From assembly GCA_017522105.1 (NCBI GenBank), contig JAFXAA010000010.1, positions 1-64,000 on the forward strand: 64,000 nt of DNA, written 5' to 3'. Shown in pieces: positions 7,106 through 15,606 of the stretch. Numbering within the stretch: position 1 is the stretch's first letter; each line of letters starts with the position of its first letter. Under the pieces are notes generated by a model that saw only the letters and a program-made list of their open reading frames with translations, had not been told where the DNA came from and made no database searches. A program made the translations under genes and the position numbers. Origin of the DNA: Bacteroidales bacterium. Lineage in GTDB: Bacteria; Bacteroidota; Bacteroidia; Bacteroidales; P3.

Positions 7106-7711
7106 TTACTGTTTGTCGAACAGGGTGTGCTGTCGGTATAGTGCGAAGGAGCGGCGGTGGTAGGGGGTGATGCCGTGGCGCTCGATGGCGTCGTAGTGTG
7201 CCGCTGTGGGGTAGCCTTTGTTGCGGTCCCATCCGTAGTCGGGGTACTCTTGGTGCAGCCGCAGCATGATTTCGTCGCGGTGTGTCTTGGCGAGGATGCT
7301 GGCGGCGGCGATGGACATGTAGGTGGCGTCGCCTTTGACGAAGGTCTGGTAGGGGATGTCGGTCTCGTTGTAGAAGCGGTTGCCGTCGATGAGCAGGAAG
7401 TCCGGCTTGGGGCCTTTGAGCTGCTGCACGGCGAGGCACATGGCATGGGTGGAGGCGTGCAGTATGTTGAGACGGTCTATGTCTTCGGGGCTGACGACGG
7501 CCACGGCCCAAGCGAGGGCGTTGGCCTCTATGTCGGTGCGGAGGAGGTTGCGCTGCCGCTCGCTGAGCTGCTTGGAGTCGTTGAGGACGGGGTTGCTGTA
7601 GTCCTGTGGCAGTATCACCGCCGCAGCCACCACAGGTCCTGCCAGGGGGCCTCGGCCGGCTTCGTCGCACCCCGCCTCGCGGCGGCCTTCTATGAGCCAG
7701 GGCTTCAGCAT
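7106..7711 (-). CDS. rnhB: Ribonuclease HII
   Basis: RNase HII cleaves the RNA strand of RNA-DNA hybrids and removes single ribonucleotides from DNA. The start at 7711 gives MLKPWLIEGRREAGCDEAGR, in which the first catalytic Asp-Glu pair (GCDEAGRGPLAGPV) is at the usual place. The further motifs NDSKQLSERQR, LIDGNRF and AAASILAKTHRDE (with catalytic Asp) follow. The resulting 201 residues are typical. The frame stays open far upstream, but that part overlaps the membrane-protein gene and is not coding. The first 7 nt overlap the end of the DUF6427-like gene. Confidence 0.94.
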   Translation of the reverse strand: MLKPWLIEGRREAGCDEAGRGPLAGPVVAAAVILPQDYSNPVLNDSKQLSERQRNLLRTDIEANALAWAVAVVSPEDIDRLNILHASTHAMCLAVQQLKGPKPDFLLIDGNRFYNETDIPYQTFVKGDATYMSIAAASILAKTHRDEIMLRLHQEYPDYGWDRNKGYPTAAHYDAIERHGITPYHRRSFALYRQHTLFDKQ

Positions 7712-8697
7712 ACGAAGGCGGCAATGATGATTATGGCCAGGAGAATGTCGTATATCCATGGACGCTGTTTGCGGCGGCCAATAACGGTGGTGCGCCCGGA
7801 GGCGGGCATGAGCATGTGGGTGCCGCAGAGGGCGAAGGGTAGTGCGAAGGCAGCAAGGTCGATGGGCAGCAGGCGCGAAAAGAGGAGGGTGATGATGCTG
7901 CCGACGGTGACGAGCATGACGGTGGAGGCGTTTTTCTGCCACATGACGGTGTGTTCGCCGAGGTGGCTCCAGAGCATGAATACCGAGACGAGGAAGATGA
8001 GCGCCAGCATGATGTTGGCAATCAGAGGCAGGGTGTCTGTGGCGGTGACCATGAAGGTGATGTCGCCGAGGACAGCTGATGTGGAGGCCCACCAGGCGGC
8101 GAGGCCGTCGGTCATGAACAGCACGGTGACAAGGAGCACATAGGGCGCCAGGAAGCCGAGCAGCATGGTGACCACGTCGCGCCAGCCGTAGAGGCGGTAG
8201 CTGACGGCCACGATGAGGTAGCTGACGAGGATGGCCAGGGCGGGGATGTAGAAGAGGGAGCAGATGCTGATGAGTGCCGTGGCGCTGCAGATGCGCGTGG
8301 TGGATATGGTGAGCAGGGAGCCTTTGAGCGACAGCTGCCGCGTGCAGGCGATGAGGGCTCCGGCCACGAGAATCATGGGGGTGATGGTGGTGGCGGGGGC
8401 GCTCATGAAGATGATGTACAGAAGGGTTGGCAGGAGTGTGGTCTGCGGCACAAGGTTGATGTCAGCCAGCAGTAGGTTGAGCAGCACGCCTTCGGCAAGC
8501 ACGAGGAGCATGGCCACAATCACCGCCACACGCGGGACGGCGTTGAACAGTGGCAGGATAATGGTGTAGAGGATGCCATCGGTCGGGGCGGATGCCATCG
8601 GTGGCGGCGCCAGGAGGGGGCGCAGCCACAGCAGCACCAGCGCCACAAGGATGAGCAGCGCCTGCAGGGCCATGTTGCTTTTGAAGAGCTTGAGCAT
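7705..8697 (-). CDS. Polytopic membrane protein, DUF6427-like
   Basis: Integral membrane protein of 330 residues with roughly nine to ten hydrophobic segments (for example ALQALLILVALVLLWLRPLL at the N terminus and IYDILLAIIIIAAFVC at the C terminus). It has no recognisable catalytic motif. Length, topology and association with housekeeping genes fit the Bacteroidota DUF6427 family, an assignment made by eye and only moderately certain. It sits between the type IX protease gene (4 nt upstream) and rnhB (7-nt overlap), so it is almost certainly in the same transcript. Function unknown. Confidence 0.65.
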   Translation of the reverse strand: MLKLFKSNMALQALLILVALVLLWLRPLLAPPPMASAPTDGILYTIILPLFNAVPRVAVIVAMLLVLAEGVLLNLLLADINLVPQTTLLPTLLYIIFMSAPATTITPMILVAGALIACTRQLSLKGSLLTISTTRICSATALISICSLFYIPALAILVSYLIVAVSYRLYGWRDVVTMLLGFLAPYVLLVTVLFMTDGLAAWWASTSAVLGDITFMVTATDTLPLIANIMLALIFLVSVFMLWSHLGEHTVMWQKNASTVMLVTVGSIITLLFSRLLPIDLAAFALPFALCGTHMLMPASGRTTVIGRRKQRPWIYDILLAIIIIAAFVC

Positions 8698-8701
8698 ACT
8701 G

Positions 8702-10825
8702 CTATCGAACGATTACTTTCTCTGTGCGCGAGCCCACGCTGAGGATGTACACCCCCTTGGGCCAGGAGCTGACGTCGAGGGAGGCTTCCCCGGTCACGGG
8801 CAGCTGGGCTATGGTATGGCCGTCGATGCTGTATATCGTGGCGGTCTGCCGCTCGCCGCAGCCGGTGTTGATGACAACGCGCCCGGTGGCAGGATTGGGG
8901 TAGACATGCAGCGGCAGGCGCTGGCTTTCGGCCTGCTCTATGCCTACGCAGGCCATGGCGGCGTTGACGGCGCGGAGGGCGTCAATCTTGCCCCAGCCCC
9001 AGCGCAGGTCTATGCTGTCGTTGGCCACAAGGGGGCCTGTCTTCTCGTCGTTGCGGGCGGTGGTGTGGATGATGTCGCGCAGCTGGTCGACGGTGAGGTT
9101 GGGGTTGGCCTGCAGGATGAGGGCAGCGACGCCGGTGACCACCGGGCACGACATGGAGGTGCCGCTCATGGCTGCCCAGCGGTAGGTGATGGGCGGGATT
9201 GACAGGGTCATCATTGTGGTGTAGTCGTTATCTGTTGTCCACGCGCTGATGGACGAGACGACCTGATAGCCGGGGGCCGATATCTCTGGCTTCGGCGCGC
9301 CGCTGATGAGGGGGCCGTAGCTGGTGAATGAGGCGTGGTCGCCGGGGATGCATGCGTGGTCGGAGAGCCTCCATGTGTCGGCATGGTGGGCAGCCACACT
9401 TATGCACTTGGCTGCGCAGGCGGGCTCGCCGATGCCGTAGTCGTTGTCGCCGTCGGTGAAGCCTTCGCGCCCCTCGCTGCGGAAGTAGCATCCGGCATTG
9501 CCGGCATGGTTGTCTTGGTTGGCTACGTTCCATGCATGCACGGTGCCGCTCACGGCGGTGACGAGCAGCTGCTTCTCAAGCGGCGTCTTGTCGATGTCAA
9601 TCTGTATGTGCGGGCGCCCGGAGAAGAGGTCGCTGTGCTCCATGATGGCGCGGTAGGCGACGGTGTCGCTGCCGCATACAATCGTGTCGTATATCACGGT
9701 GTCGGCAGCCGCAGTGCTGAAGAACGCCGATGTCTGCAGGTCGTTGCCGCTCTTGAAGCGCACGGCGGCCTGGAAGTCGTTGCCCGGCTCGCCCCACATG
9801 ATCAGGGCCTGGCCGCTTTCGTTGATGACGTATATATCGCTTGCGGCAACGACTATGGAGCGCAGCGTGTCGGCCACGGCGATGTTGAAGGTCTTGCTGA
9901 TGTGGAAGTCGGCGTTGCCGTTGTTGCCGGCGCTGGTGACGAAGACCACACCGGAGTCTGACAGGCTGTTGATGGCCTGGCTGAGCAGCGAGGTGCCGTC
10001 GTTGGCGCTGAAGGTGTACATGCCCCAGCTGCTGTTGATGACGAGACGTTTGTTGCTCTCGCGTGCCACGTTGTACATCCACGCCGCAGCGTCCAGCCAT
10101 TCAGCCTCGCCAAGCCCGAAGGAGCTGAACAGCAGGCGTGCGCCCGGTGCCATGCCGCGGTACTTGCCTGCTTTGCCCTTGCCGGCGGCGATGCCCGCCA
10201 CGTGGGTGCCGTGGGTGCCGTAGCCGTAGAGGTTGGAGGTGTCGCCGTGGGCATCGGCCAGGTCATAGGTGCCTATAGTCTCTGTGCCGTAGCTGAAACC
10301 CGCAGGTGCCGGACCGCTGGTCTTGAAGTGGTCCCAGGCGCGGTCGAGGCGGCGGTTGCTTGCGCTCTGCCCGTTGTAGTTGGGGTGGCTGTAGTCGAAG
10401 CCCCAGTCGGTGATGCCTATGTACACGCCCTCGCCGTTGATGCTGAGGCCGCCGGTGACCCCAAGGCCGCCCTGCACGCTGTCGGCGCGCGTGTCGGCGC
10501 GCGCTTTGTCGCAGTCGGGAGCCGCTATGCGGTGCGAGATACTGTACTGCAGCACGTCCTTGCTGCTCTCCAGCAACCCGAGGCTGGCCACGGGCACACG
10601 CATGGTGACTATCTCTCCGGCCTGTGCGCCGATGGCAATGCCGGCCTTCTCGAACGGGGTGCGGTCAAAGGATGGGTTTACCTTCACGAGGAAACTTATG
10701 GCTTGCGCTCCGGCCGACACTTCTTCGCGCACAAGGGCTTTGGTGTCGATGCCACATTTGGCGGTCTGTGCCGACACGGTGGCTAAAAGGCTCATTGCTA
10801 ACAGTGTAAAGGCAATCTTTCTCAT
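8702..10825 (-). CDS. Secreted S8 (subtilisin-like) serine peptidase with type IX sorting domain
   Basis: Exported subtilase of 707 residues. The signal peptide ends at about residue 19 (ATVSAQ). The catalytic triad is intact: Asp140 in GITDWGFDYSHPNY, His205 in GTHGTHVAGIAAG and Ser557 in MSGTSMSCPVVTG. The S1 region INSSWGMY and oxyanion segment VTSAGNNGN are also present. The last 75 or so residues, from LPLHVYPNPATGRVVI to GVYILSVGSRTEKVIVR, form a type A C-terminal sorting domain, so the protein should leave the cell through the type IX system, whose PorP-like component is encoded about 6 kb downstream. A good promoter lies upstream (10850-10881), and the gene heads a long co-directional run. 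Confidence 0.93.
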   Translation of the reverse strand: MRKIAFTLLAMSLLATVSAQTAKCGIDTKALVREEVSAGAQAISFLVKVNPSFDRTPFEKAGIAIGAQAGEIVTMRVPVASLGLLESSKDVLQYSISHRIAAPDCDKARADTRADSVQGGLGVTGGLSINGEGVYIGITDWGFDYSHPNYNGQSASNRRLDRAWDHFKTSGPAPAGFSYGTETIGTYDLADAHGDTSNLYGYGTHGTHVAGIAAGKGKAGKYRGMAPGARLLFSSFGLGEAEWLDAAAWMYNVARESNKRLVINSSWGMYTFSANDGTSLLSQAINSLSDSGVVFVTSAGNNGNADFHISKTFNIAVADTLRSIVVAASDIYVINESGQALIMWGEPGNDFQAAVRFKSGNDLQTSAFFSTAAADTVIYDTIVCGSDTVAYRAIMEHSDLFSGRPHIQIDIDKTPLEKQLLVTAVSGTVHAWNVANQDNHAGNAGCYFRSEGREGFTDGDNDYGIGEPACAAKCISVAAHHADTWRLSDHACIPGDHASFTSYGPLISGAPKPEISAPGYQVVSSISAWTTDNDYTTMMTLSIPPITYRWAAMSGTSMSCPVVTGVAALILQANPNLTVDQLRDIIHTTARNDEKTGPLVANDSIDLRWGWGKIDALRAVNAAMACVGIEQAESQRLPLHVYPNPATGRVVINTGCGERQTATIYSIDGHTIAQLPVTGEASLDVSSWPKGVYILSVGSRTEKVIVR

Positions 10826-10849
10826 ATAATAGGTTTTCTATACAAAATG

Positions 10850-10881
10850 CAAATATACGAATTATTTTCGACATGGCGAAA
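10850..10881 (-). promoter_or_regulatory. Bacteroidota-type promoter for the S8 protease operon
   Basis: On the minus strand a TATATTTG -7 element (10857-10850) is preceded at 19 nt by TTTCG as the -33 element. The spacer starts CCATGTC, as it does in the tRNA-Leu and DUF1015 promoters. The predicted start is about 18 nt upstream of the protease ATG. Confidence 0.7.
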
Positions 10882-10883
10882 AT

Positions 10884-10920
10884 AAATAAAAAAGAGAGGC
10901 CGCCGGTATGGCAGCCTCTC
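10884..10920 (-). terminator. Rho-independent terminator after korB
   Basis: On the minus strand GAGAGGC pairs with GCCTCTC around a GC-rich loop and is followed by a run of T (TTTTTTATTT), just downstream of the korB stop codon. It separates the kor operon from the protease promoter. Confidence 0.85.
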
Positions 10921-10951
10921 TGTGTCGAAACGGCATCGCCGAGGGGTGGGG

Positions 10952-11986
10952 TCACACCTCCCAGGTGTCGCCGCTGTTGAGCAGGTCGTCCATGCATTTG
11001 TATTTGCCGACGTTCATCTGCTCTTCCATCTGCTCCTCGTAGAGCTGCGTGTAGCTCACCTTCTTGACGTTGCGGATGACGCCGAGGGCCACGGGCAGGT
11101 TCGAGGCGGGGCCCATGTGGGCCAGCATCATGTGGATGCCGGTGTCCTCGGTGGTCTCGTCGTGCACCATGATGTCGTCCATGGTGACGCCGTTCTCGCC
11201 GATGGTGACCACCTCAAGCTGGCGGCCGTTGAAGCGCAGACCTTTCTCCTTGTTCTTGCCGAAGAGCATGGGCTTGCCGTGCTCCAGCACGATGGTGCGG
11301 TCGTCGCGCACGGCGCGGTCGGTGATGGCGGCGTGCGTCTTGTCGTTGAAGATGACGCAGTTCTGCAGCACCTCGACCACCGAGCAGCCGTCATGCTTGG
11401 CGGCGCGGGTCATGCAGTCGGTGCTCAGGTTGGGCACGCAGTCCAGCGTGCGGGCGAAGAAGGTGCCCTGGGCGCCCATGACGAGCTCGCCGGGGTTGAA
11501 GGGGTAGTCGATAGTGCCGTAGGGCGAGGTCTTGGTCACCTGGCCGAACTTCGTCGTCGGGCTGTACTGGCCCTTCGTGAGGCCGTAGATCTCGTTGTTG
11601 AAGATGGTGATGTTCAGGTCCTGGTTGCGGCGCACGGCGTGGATCAGGTGGTTGCCGCCGATGGCCATGGAGTCACCGTCGCCCATGTTCACCCACACGC
11701 TCAGCGCGGGGTTGGCCAGCTTGACGCCCGTGGCTATGGCGCAGGCGCGGCCGTGGATGCTGTGGAAGCCGTAGGTGTCCACATAGTAGGGGATACGGCT
11801 GGAGCAGCCGATGCCGGAGACCATGCAGACGTTCTCCTTCTTGTAGCCCGTCTTGGGGAAGGTGGCAAGCAGGGCGGCGAGGATGGCGTGGTCGCCGCAG
11901 CCCGGGCACCACTTCACCATCTGGTCGCTCTGGAAATCAGCCTTGGTATATTCTTTATCCGCTTTGGGAACAAAATGCTTTTCCAT
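10952..11986 (-). CDS. korB: 2-oxoacid:ferredoxin oxidoreductase subunit beta (KorB-type)
   Basis: Beta subunit (344 residues) of a 2-oxoglutarate/2-oxoacid:ferredoxin oxidoreductase, the thiamine diphosphate-binding half of the enzyme. The motifs WCPGCGDHAIL (iron-sulfur and TPP region), MVSGIGCSSR, HGRACAIATGVKLANP and the TPP/Mg motif MGDGDSMAIGGNHL are all present. The enzyme oxidatively decarboxylates 2-oxoacids to acyl-CoA with reduction of ferredoxin, or runs in reverse in reductive TCA steps. It follows korA in the same transcript, separated by a repeat of ATGCGTTA-type units, and ends at a terminator. Substrate (2-oxoglutarate versus branched oxoacids) cannot be settled by eye. Confidence 0.92.
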   Translation of the reverse strand: MEKHFVPKADKEYTKADFQSDQMVKWCPGCGDHAILAALLATFPKTGYKKENVCMVSGIGCSSRIPYYVDTYGFHSIHGRACAIATGVKLANPALSVWVNMGDGDSMAIGGNHLIHAVRRNQDLNITIFNNEIYGLTKGQYSPTTKFGQVTKTSPYGTIDYPFNPGELVMGAQGTFFARTLDCVPNLSTDCMTRAAKHDGCSVVEVLQNCVIFNDKTHAAITDRAVRDDRTIVLEHGKPMLFGKNKEKGLRFNGRQLEVVTIGENGVTMDDIMVHDETTEDTGIHMMLAHMGPASNLPVALGVIRNVKKVSYTQLYEEQMEEQMNVGKYKCMDDLLNSGDTWEV

Positions 11987-11997
11987 ATCTTTATGTA

Positions 11998-12086
11998 TTG
12001 TGTTATTGTGTTATTGTGTTATTGCGTTAGTGTGTCTGGCTCTTCAGCACCCGCACATCAGCGCATTAACGCATTTACGCATTGAG
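11998..12086. repeat. ATGCGTTA/TGTTATTG-armed repeat between korA and korB
   Basis: TGTGTTATTG repeated three times, then GCGTTAGTGTG, form the left array. After a core around 12037-12058 come CATTAACGCATTTACGCATT units in the opposite sense. The korA stop codon lies inside the right array. A sister element is at 31846-31935. Confidence 0.75.
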
Positions 12087-13916
12087 GAGTCTGTTAAACT
12101 CTGCTTTCAGCTCGCCGACCTCGAAGGGCAGGCCCATTACCTTGTTGTACTGGGTCATGGGGCACTCCGGGTACTTGGTGCGCAGGTAGCCCGCAAACTG
12201 GCCGTTGTTCAGCTCGCAGACCACAATCTTCTTGTAGCGGCGCAGTATGTCGCCGGTGTTCTTCGGCAGCGGGCAGATGTAGTTGAAGTGGGTGTAGGCC
12301 ACCTTCTTGCCCTCATTGTTCATCTCCTCCACGGCGAGGGTCAGCGCGCCTGCGGTGCCGCCCCAGCCCACCACGAGCAGGTCGGCGTCCTTGGCGCCGG
12401 TCACCTCCTGGTCGGGGATGTCGTTGGCCACGCGGTTCACCTTCTCCTGGCGGTTCTTAGTCATCAGGGCGTGGTTCTCGGGGTCTGTGCTCAAGGGACC
12501 GTCGGGGCACTTCTCAAGGCCTCCCACACGGTGGCTCAGGCCTTCCATGCCGGGCAGAGCCCACTCGCGGGCGTAGGTCTCCGGGTCGCGGCGGAACGGA
12601 CGATAGTCCGGGTCGTTCTCCTTGGCCAGGCGCGGCTTGATTTCAGGCATGTCTTTCATGCTCGGTATGCGGAACAGCTGGCTGCCGTTGCCCAGGTAGC
12701 CGTCGGTGAGCAGGATGACGGGCGTCATGTGCTCCAGGGCTATCTTGGCGGCGTTGAAGGCCCAGTAGAAGCAGTTGGCGCTGCTGCTGGCGGCAACAAC
12801 CACCAGCGGGGCCTCGCCGTTGCGGCCGTAGAGGGCCTGGTCGAGGTCGCTCTGCTCGGTCTTGGTGGGCAGACCCGTGGAGGGGCCGCCGCGCTGCACG
12901 TCGACGACGACGAGCGGCAGCTCGGTCATCACCGCCAGACCCAGGGCCTCGCTCTTCAGCGACAGGCCGGGGCCGGAGGTGCTGGTGCATGCCAGGGCAC
13001 CGGCGTAGCTGGCGCCGATGGCGCTGCAGATGCCGGCAATCTCATCCTCGGCCTGGAACACGCGTGCGCCGAGGCTCTTGTGCTTGGCAAGCTCCACCAT
13101 CACGTCCGTGGCCGGGGTGATGGGGTAGGAGCCCAGGAACAGGCGGCGGCCGCTCTTCTCGCTGGCGGCCAGCAGGCCCCATGCGGTGGCCACGTTGCCC
13201 GTGATATTGCGGTAGCGGCCCTTCTCCATCTTGTCGGCGTGGGCCACCTCGAAGATGTGCGAGTGCATCACCTCCAGCTTGTCGGCATATTCATAGCCCT
13301 CGGTCAGCACGGCCTTGTTCAGCTCGATGACAGCGGGCTTCTTGGCGAACTTGCGCTCCAGGTATGCGAAAGTGTGGTCAAGCGTCTTGTGGGTGCTGTA
13401 GAAGATGATGCCGAGGGCGAACATGTTGCGGCTCTTGTCGGCGGTCTTCTTGTCCACGCCCTTCTCCTCGCCGATCTTCTCGGTGAACGAGGTGATGGGG
13501 GCCTTGATGATGGTGTAGGCACGCTCCAGCTCGTCGGTGAAGGGGTTGTCCTTGTAGCCTGCCTTCTCCATGGCTTCGTCCGTGAAGGTGTCGATGTCGA
13601 CGATGACCGTGGCGCCCTTCTTGGCCCACTTCAGCTGCGACTTGAAGGCGGCGGGGTTCATGGCCACCAATATGTCGCACTTGTCGCCGCTGGAGTAGAT
13701 GTGGTTGCCCACGTGCACCTGGTATCCGCTAACGCCGGCTATGGTGTTGTGCGGCGCACGGATTTCGGCGGGGTAGTCGGGGAAAGTGGCAATATCGTTG
13801 CCGGTCAGTGCCGACGCGTCGCTGAACAGCGTGCCGCTGAGCTGCATGCCGTCTCCCGAGTCGCCAGCAAATCGGACTACGAGGTCCTCTCTATTAACTA
13901 TCTGATTTTCTGACAT
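12075..13916 (-). CDS. korA: 2-oxoacid:ferredoxin oxidoreductase subunit alpha (KorA-type, gamma-alpha fusion)
   Basis: Alpha subunit of 613 residues. The N-terminal part (about 1-190) is the gamma-type domain (VRFAGDSGDGMQLSGTLFSDA...). It is followed by the pyrimidine-binding domain (GNVATAWGLLAASEKSGR, SYPITPATDVMVELAK, FQAEDEIAGICSAIGASYAG) and a C-terminal transketolase-like domain. This is the usual architecture of KorA in Bacteroidota. It works with KorB, encoded next, to convert 2-oxoacids with CoA and ferredoxin, as expected of an anaerobe. A well-formed promoter lies 45 nt upstream. Confidence 0.93.
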   Translation of the reverse strand: MSENQIVNREDLVVRFAGDSGDGMQLSGTLFSDASALTGNDIATFPDYPAEIRAPHNTIAGVSGYQVHVGNHIYSSGDKCDILVAMNPAAFKSQLKWAKKGATVIVDIDTFTDEAMEKAGYKDNPFTDELERAYTIIKAPITSFTEKIGEEKGVDKKTADKSRNMFALGIIFYSTHKTLDHTFAYLERKFAKKPAVIELNKAVLTEGYEYADKLEVMHSHIFEVAHADKMEKGRYRNITGNVATAWGLLAASEKSGRRLFLGSYPITPATDVMVELAKHKSLGARVFQAEDEIAGICSAIGASYAGALACTSTSGPGLSLKSEALGLAVMTELPLVVVDVQRGGPSTGLPTKTEQSDLDQALYGRNGEAPLVVVAASSSANCFYWAFNAAKIALEHMTPVILLTDGYLGNGSQLFRIPSMKDMPEIKPRLAKENDPDYRPFRRDPETYAREWALPGMEGLSHRVGGLEKCPDGPLSTDPENHALMTKNRQEKVNRVANDIPDQEVTGAKDADLLVVGWGGTAGALTLAVEEMNNEGKKVAYTHFNYICPLPKNTGDILRRYKKIVVCELNNGQFAGYLRTKYPECPMTQYNKVMGLPFEVGELKAEFNRLLNA

Positions 13917-13960
13917 GTTATTTGTATATTAATATTTGTTGTACATTACGTTTGAGGGTG

Positions 13961-13993
13961 CAAATATACAAAATAAAAACAACCCGCCAAAAA
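13961..13993 (-). promoter_or_regulatory. Promoter of the korAB operon
   Basis: The minus strand reads TTTTTG (13993-13988), a 19-nt spacer, then TATATTTG (13968-13961). This is a canonical Bacteroidota -33/-7 pair. The predicted transcript starts around 13957, about 40 nt upstream of the korA ATG. Confidence 0.8.
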
Positions 13994-14062
13994 TAATTTT
14001 TCAACCGCGTTCCAGTCGGCCCCCACCGCCACTTTCCGGCGCCGCCTCTCCACCTCACCCTC

Positions 14063-14167
14063 TACGGCTGTTCTACGGTTGTTTAACGGTTGTTTAACGG
14101 TTGTTCTACGGTTTAAACCGTTAAACAACCGTAGAACAACCGTTAAACAACCGTAGAACAGCCGTTG
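14063..14167. repeat. Long inverted repeat of ACGGTTGTT(C/T) units (cruciform-forming)
   Basis: The left arm reads ACGGCTGTTCTACGGTTGTT and continues with ACGGTTGTT/ACGGTTG units to a palindromic centre CGGTTTAAACCG (about 14109-14120). The right arm mirrors it and ends at AACAGCCGT. Both arms contain the same four or five units, but two inner units appear in swapped order, so the arms are nearly but not exactly complementary. It lies between the kor promoter and the tRNA-Leu terminator and contains no gene. Confidence 0.85.
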
Positions 14168-14277
14168 CAATGCCGTCGGGGAACTGTGTCTGATGCCGCG
14201 AGGCAAGGGTTGAAATATCAATATGTATAATAGGGTCTGCCTCCATGGAAGCGGCATGCTCCGTCGCCTATGGGCAC

Positions 14278-14313
14278 AAAAAAAGGGAACCAGCCTTTCT
14301 TGGCAGGTTCCCC
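14278..14313 (-). terminator. Rho-independent terminator of the tRNA-Leu transcript
   Basis: On the minus strand GGGAACC pairs with GGTTCCC around a TGCCAAGAAAGGCT loop, followed at once by TTTTTTTG. It starts about 5 nt after the tRNA 3' end. Confidence 0.85.
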
Positions 14314-14317
14314 TCAG

Positions 14318-14400
14318 TACCCCGGGAGGGACTTGAACCCTCACGCCGTTGCCGGCAGCAGATTTTGAGTCTACCGTGTCTACCATTCCACCACCAGGGC
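14318..14400 (-). tRNA. tRNA-Leu(CAA)
   Basis: An 83-nt class II tRNA on the minus strand. The acceptor stem GCCCTGG pairs with CCGGGGT, with a G-U at the first pair, and the discriminator base is A. The anticodon stem GTAGA/TCTGC closes the loop CTCAAAA with anticodon CAA (reads UUG). A long variable arm TGCCGGCAACGGCG, typical of tRNA-Leu, is followed by the T arm GAGGG-TTCAAGT-CCCTC. The CCA end is not encoded. It has its own promoter (14420-14450) and terminator. Confidence 0.95.
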
Positions 14401-14419
14401 AGTGGGTCAAAACCGGGTG

Positions 14420-14450
14420 CAAAAGTACACACTTTTTCCGACATGGCAAA
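14420..14450 (-). promoter_or_regulatory. Promoter of tRNA-Leu, divergent from prs
   Basis: On the minus strand TTTTG (from 14451 to 14447) is followed after 19 nt by TACTTTTG (14427-14420). The spacer begins CCATGTCGG. The prs promoter starts only a few bases beyond on the opposite strand, so the two transcripts diverge from a shared region of about 70 bp. Confidence 0.75.
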
Positions 14451-14456
14451 AAAAAG

Positions 14457-14488
14457 TTTTGTCGGACTCTCAAAAATGTGTATCTTTG
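14457..14488 (+). promoter_or_regulatory. prs: Promoter of prs
   Basis: TTTTG (14457-14461), a 19-nt spacer and TATCTTTG (14481-14488) form a canonical -33/-7 pair. The predicted start is near 14492, giving a leader of about 60 nt before the prs ATG. Confidence 0.82.
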
Positions 14489-14553
14489 CAGCCTGAAAAC
14501 AAGGGACAAGAACCCTGAAAAACTGATATAAAGACCCATAAATCAAAGCAATA

Positions 14554-15540
14554 ATGAGCGACAAGCGTTCTGACAAGGTATTCATTTTTGCCGGCCGCGC
14601 CACCCAGGACCTGGCACGCCGCGTGGCGGAAATCTACGGCATTCCGCTCGGCAATTCCACCGTTTTCCAGTATGCCGACGGTGAATTCCAGCCCTCCTAC
14701 GAGGAGACCATCCGCGGGGGCATCGTGTTCATCATCCAGAGTACCATCCCGCCTACGGACAACCTCTTTGAGCTGCTGATGATGGTCGACGCCGCCAAGC
14801 GCGCCTCGGCCGGGAAAATTGTCGCCGTGATACCTTATTATGGTTTCGCGCGTCAGGACCGCAAGGACAAGCCCCATGTGCCCATCGCCTCGAAGCTCAT
14901 CGCCGACATGCTGATGACCGCCGGAGTGAACCGCGTCATAACCATGGACCTTCATGCCGACCAGATACAGGGCTTCTTCAACATCCCCGTGGACCACCTC
15001 TATGGCTCCTCGCTCTTCATGCCTTACATCCGCGAGAAGTTCAACATTGAGGACGTCATGTTCGCCAGCCCCGACATGGGAGGCAGCAAGCGCGCCGCCA
15101 CCTATGCCAAGACGCTCAACAACAGCTTCGTCATCTGCTACAAGCACCGCAACAAGCCCAACGAGATCGGCGAGATGCGCCTCATCGGCGATGTGCAGGG
15201 CAAGCATGTCATCCTGCTTGACGACATCATCGACACCGGCACCACCATCTGCAAGGCCGCCGGCATCATCAAGGAGAGCGGCGCCCTCAGCGTCCGCGCC
15301 ATGATCACCCATCCAGTCCTCAGCGGTCAGGCCATCGAGAAGGTCGAAGACTCTGTGCTTGAGGAGCTCGTCACCACCGACACCATCCCGCTGAAGCGCG
15401 AGAGCAGCAAAATCCACGTCCTCAGCTGCGACTGGCTGCTGGCCGAGGCCATCCGCCGCGTGGTCAACTACGAGAGCCTCGACAACCTCTACGAGACCAC
15501 CCTGCACCGCAAGGGCGTCATCTATCGCATGAATGAATAG
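14554..15540 (+). CDS. prs: Ribose-phosphate pyrophosphokinase
   Basis: PRPP synthetase (328 residues) makes 5-phosphoribosyl-1-pyrophosphate from ribose-5-phosphate and ATP for purine, pyrimidine, NAD, His and Trp synthesis. The class I motifs are visible: GEFQPSYEETIRG at the N-terminal side, the ATP-loop region YYGFARQDRKDKP, the metal-binding TMDLHADQIQGFF, and the PRPP loop VILLDDIIDTGTTICKAA. It is followed by rplY after 66 nt and probably co-transcribed. The promoter and terminators define this as the first gene of a two-gene unit. Confidence 0.96.
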   Translation: MSDKRSDKVFIFAGRATQDLARRVAEIYGIPLGNSTVFQYADGEFQPSYEETIRGGIVFIIQSTIPPTDNLFELLMMVDAAKRASAGKIVAVIPYYGFARQDRKDKPHVPIASKLIADMLMTAGVNRVITMDLHADQIQGFFNIPVDHLYGSSLFMPYIREKFNIEDVMFASPDMGGSKRAATYAKTLNNSFVICYKHRNKPNEIGEMRLIGDVQGKHVILLDDIIDTGTTICKAAGIIKESGALSVRAMITHPVLSGQAIEKVEDSVLEELVTTDTIPLKRESSKIHVLSCDWLLAEAIRRVVNYESLDNLYETTLHRKGVIYRMNE

Positions 15541-15606
15541 ATAGTTGGACTGGTAGAACTGGTCAAACTATATGAATAAAGTATTAACCAACAAAAAACA
15601 ACAACA

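Noticed and set aside
14040..14170. CRISPR array
   Set aside because: The repeated units are 9-11 bp, contiguous, and arranged as opposed arms without spacers; no cas genes are nearby.
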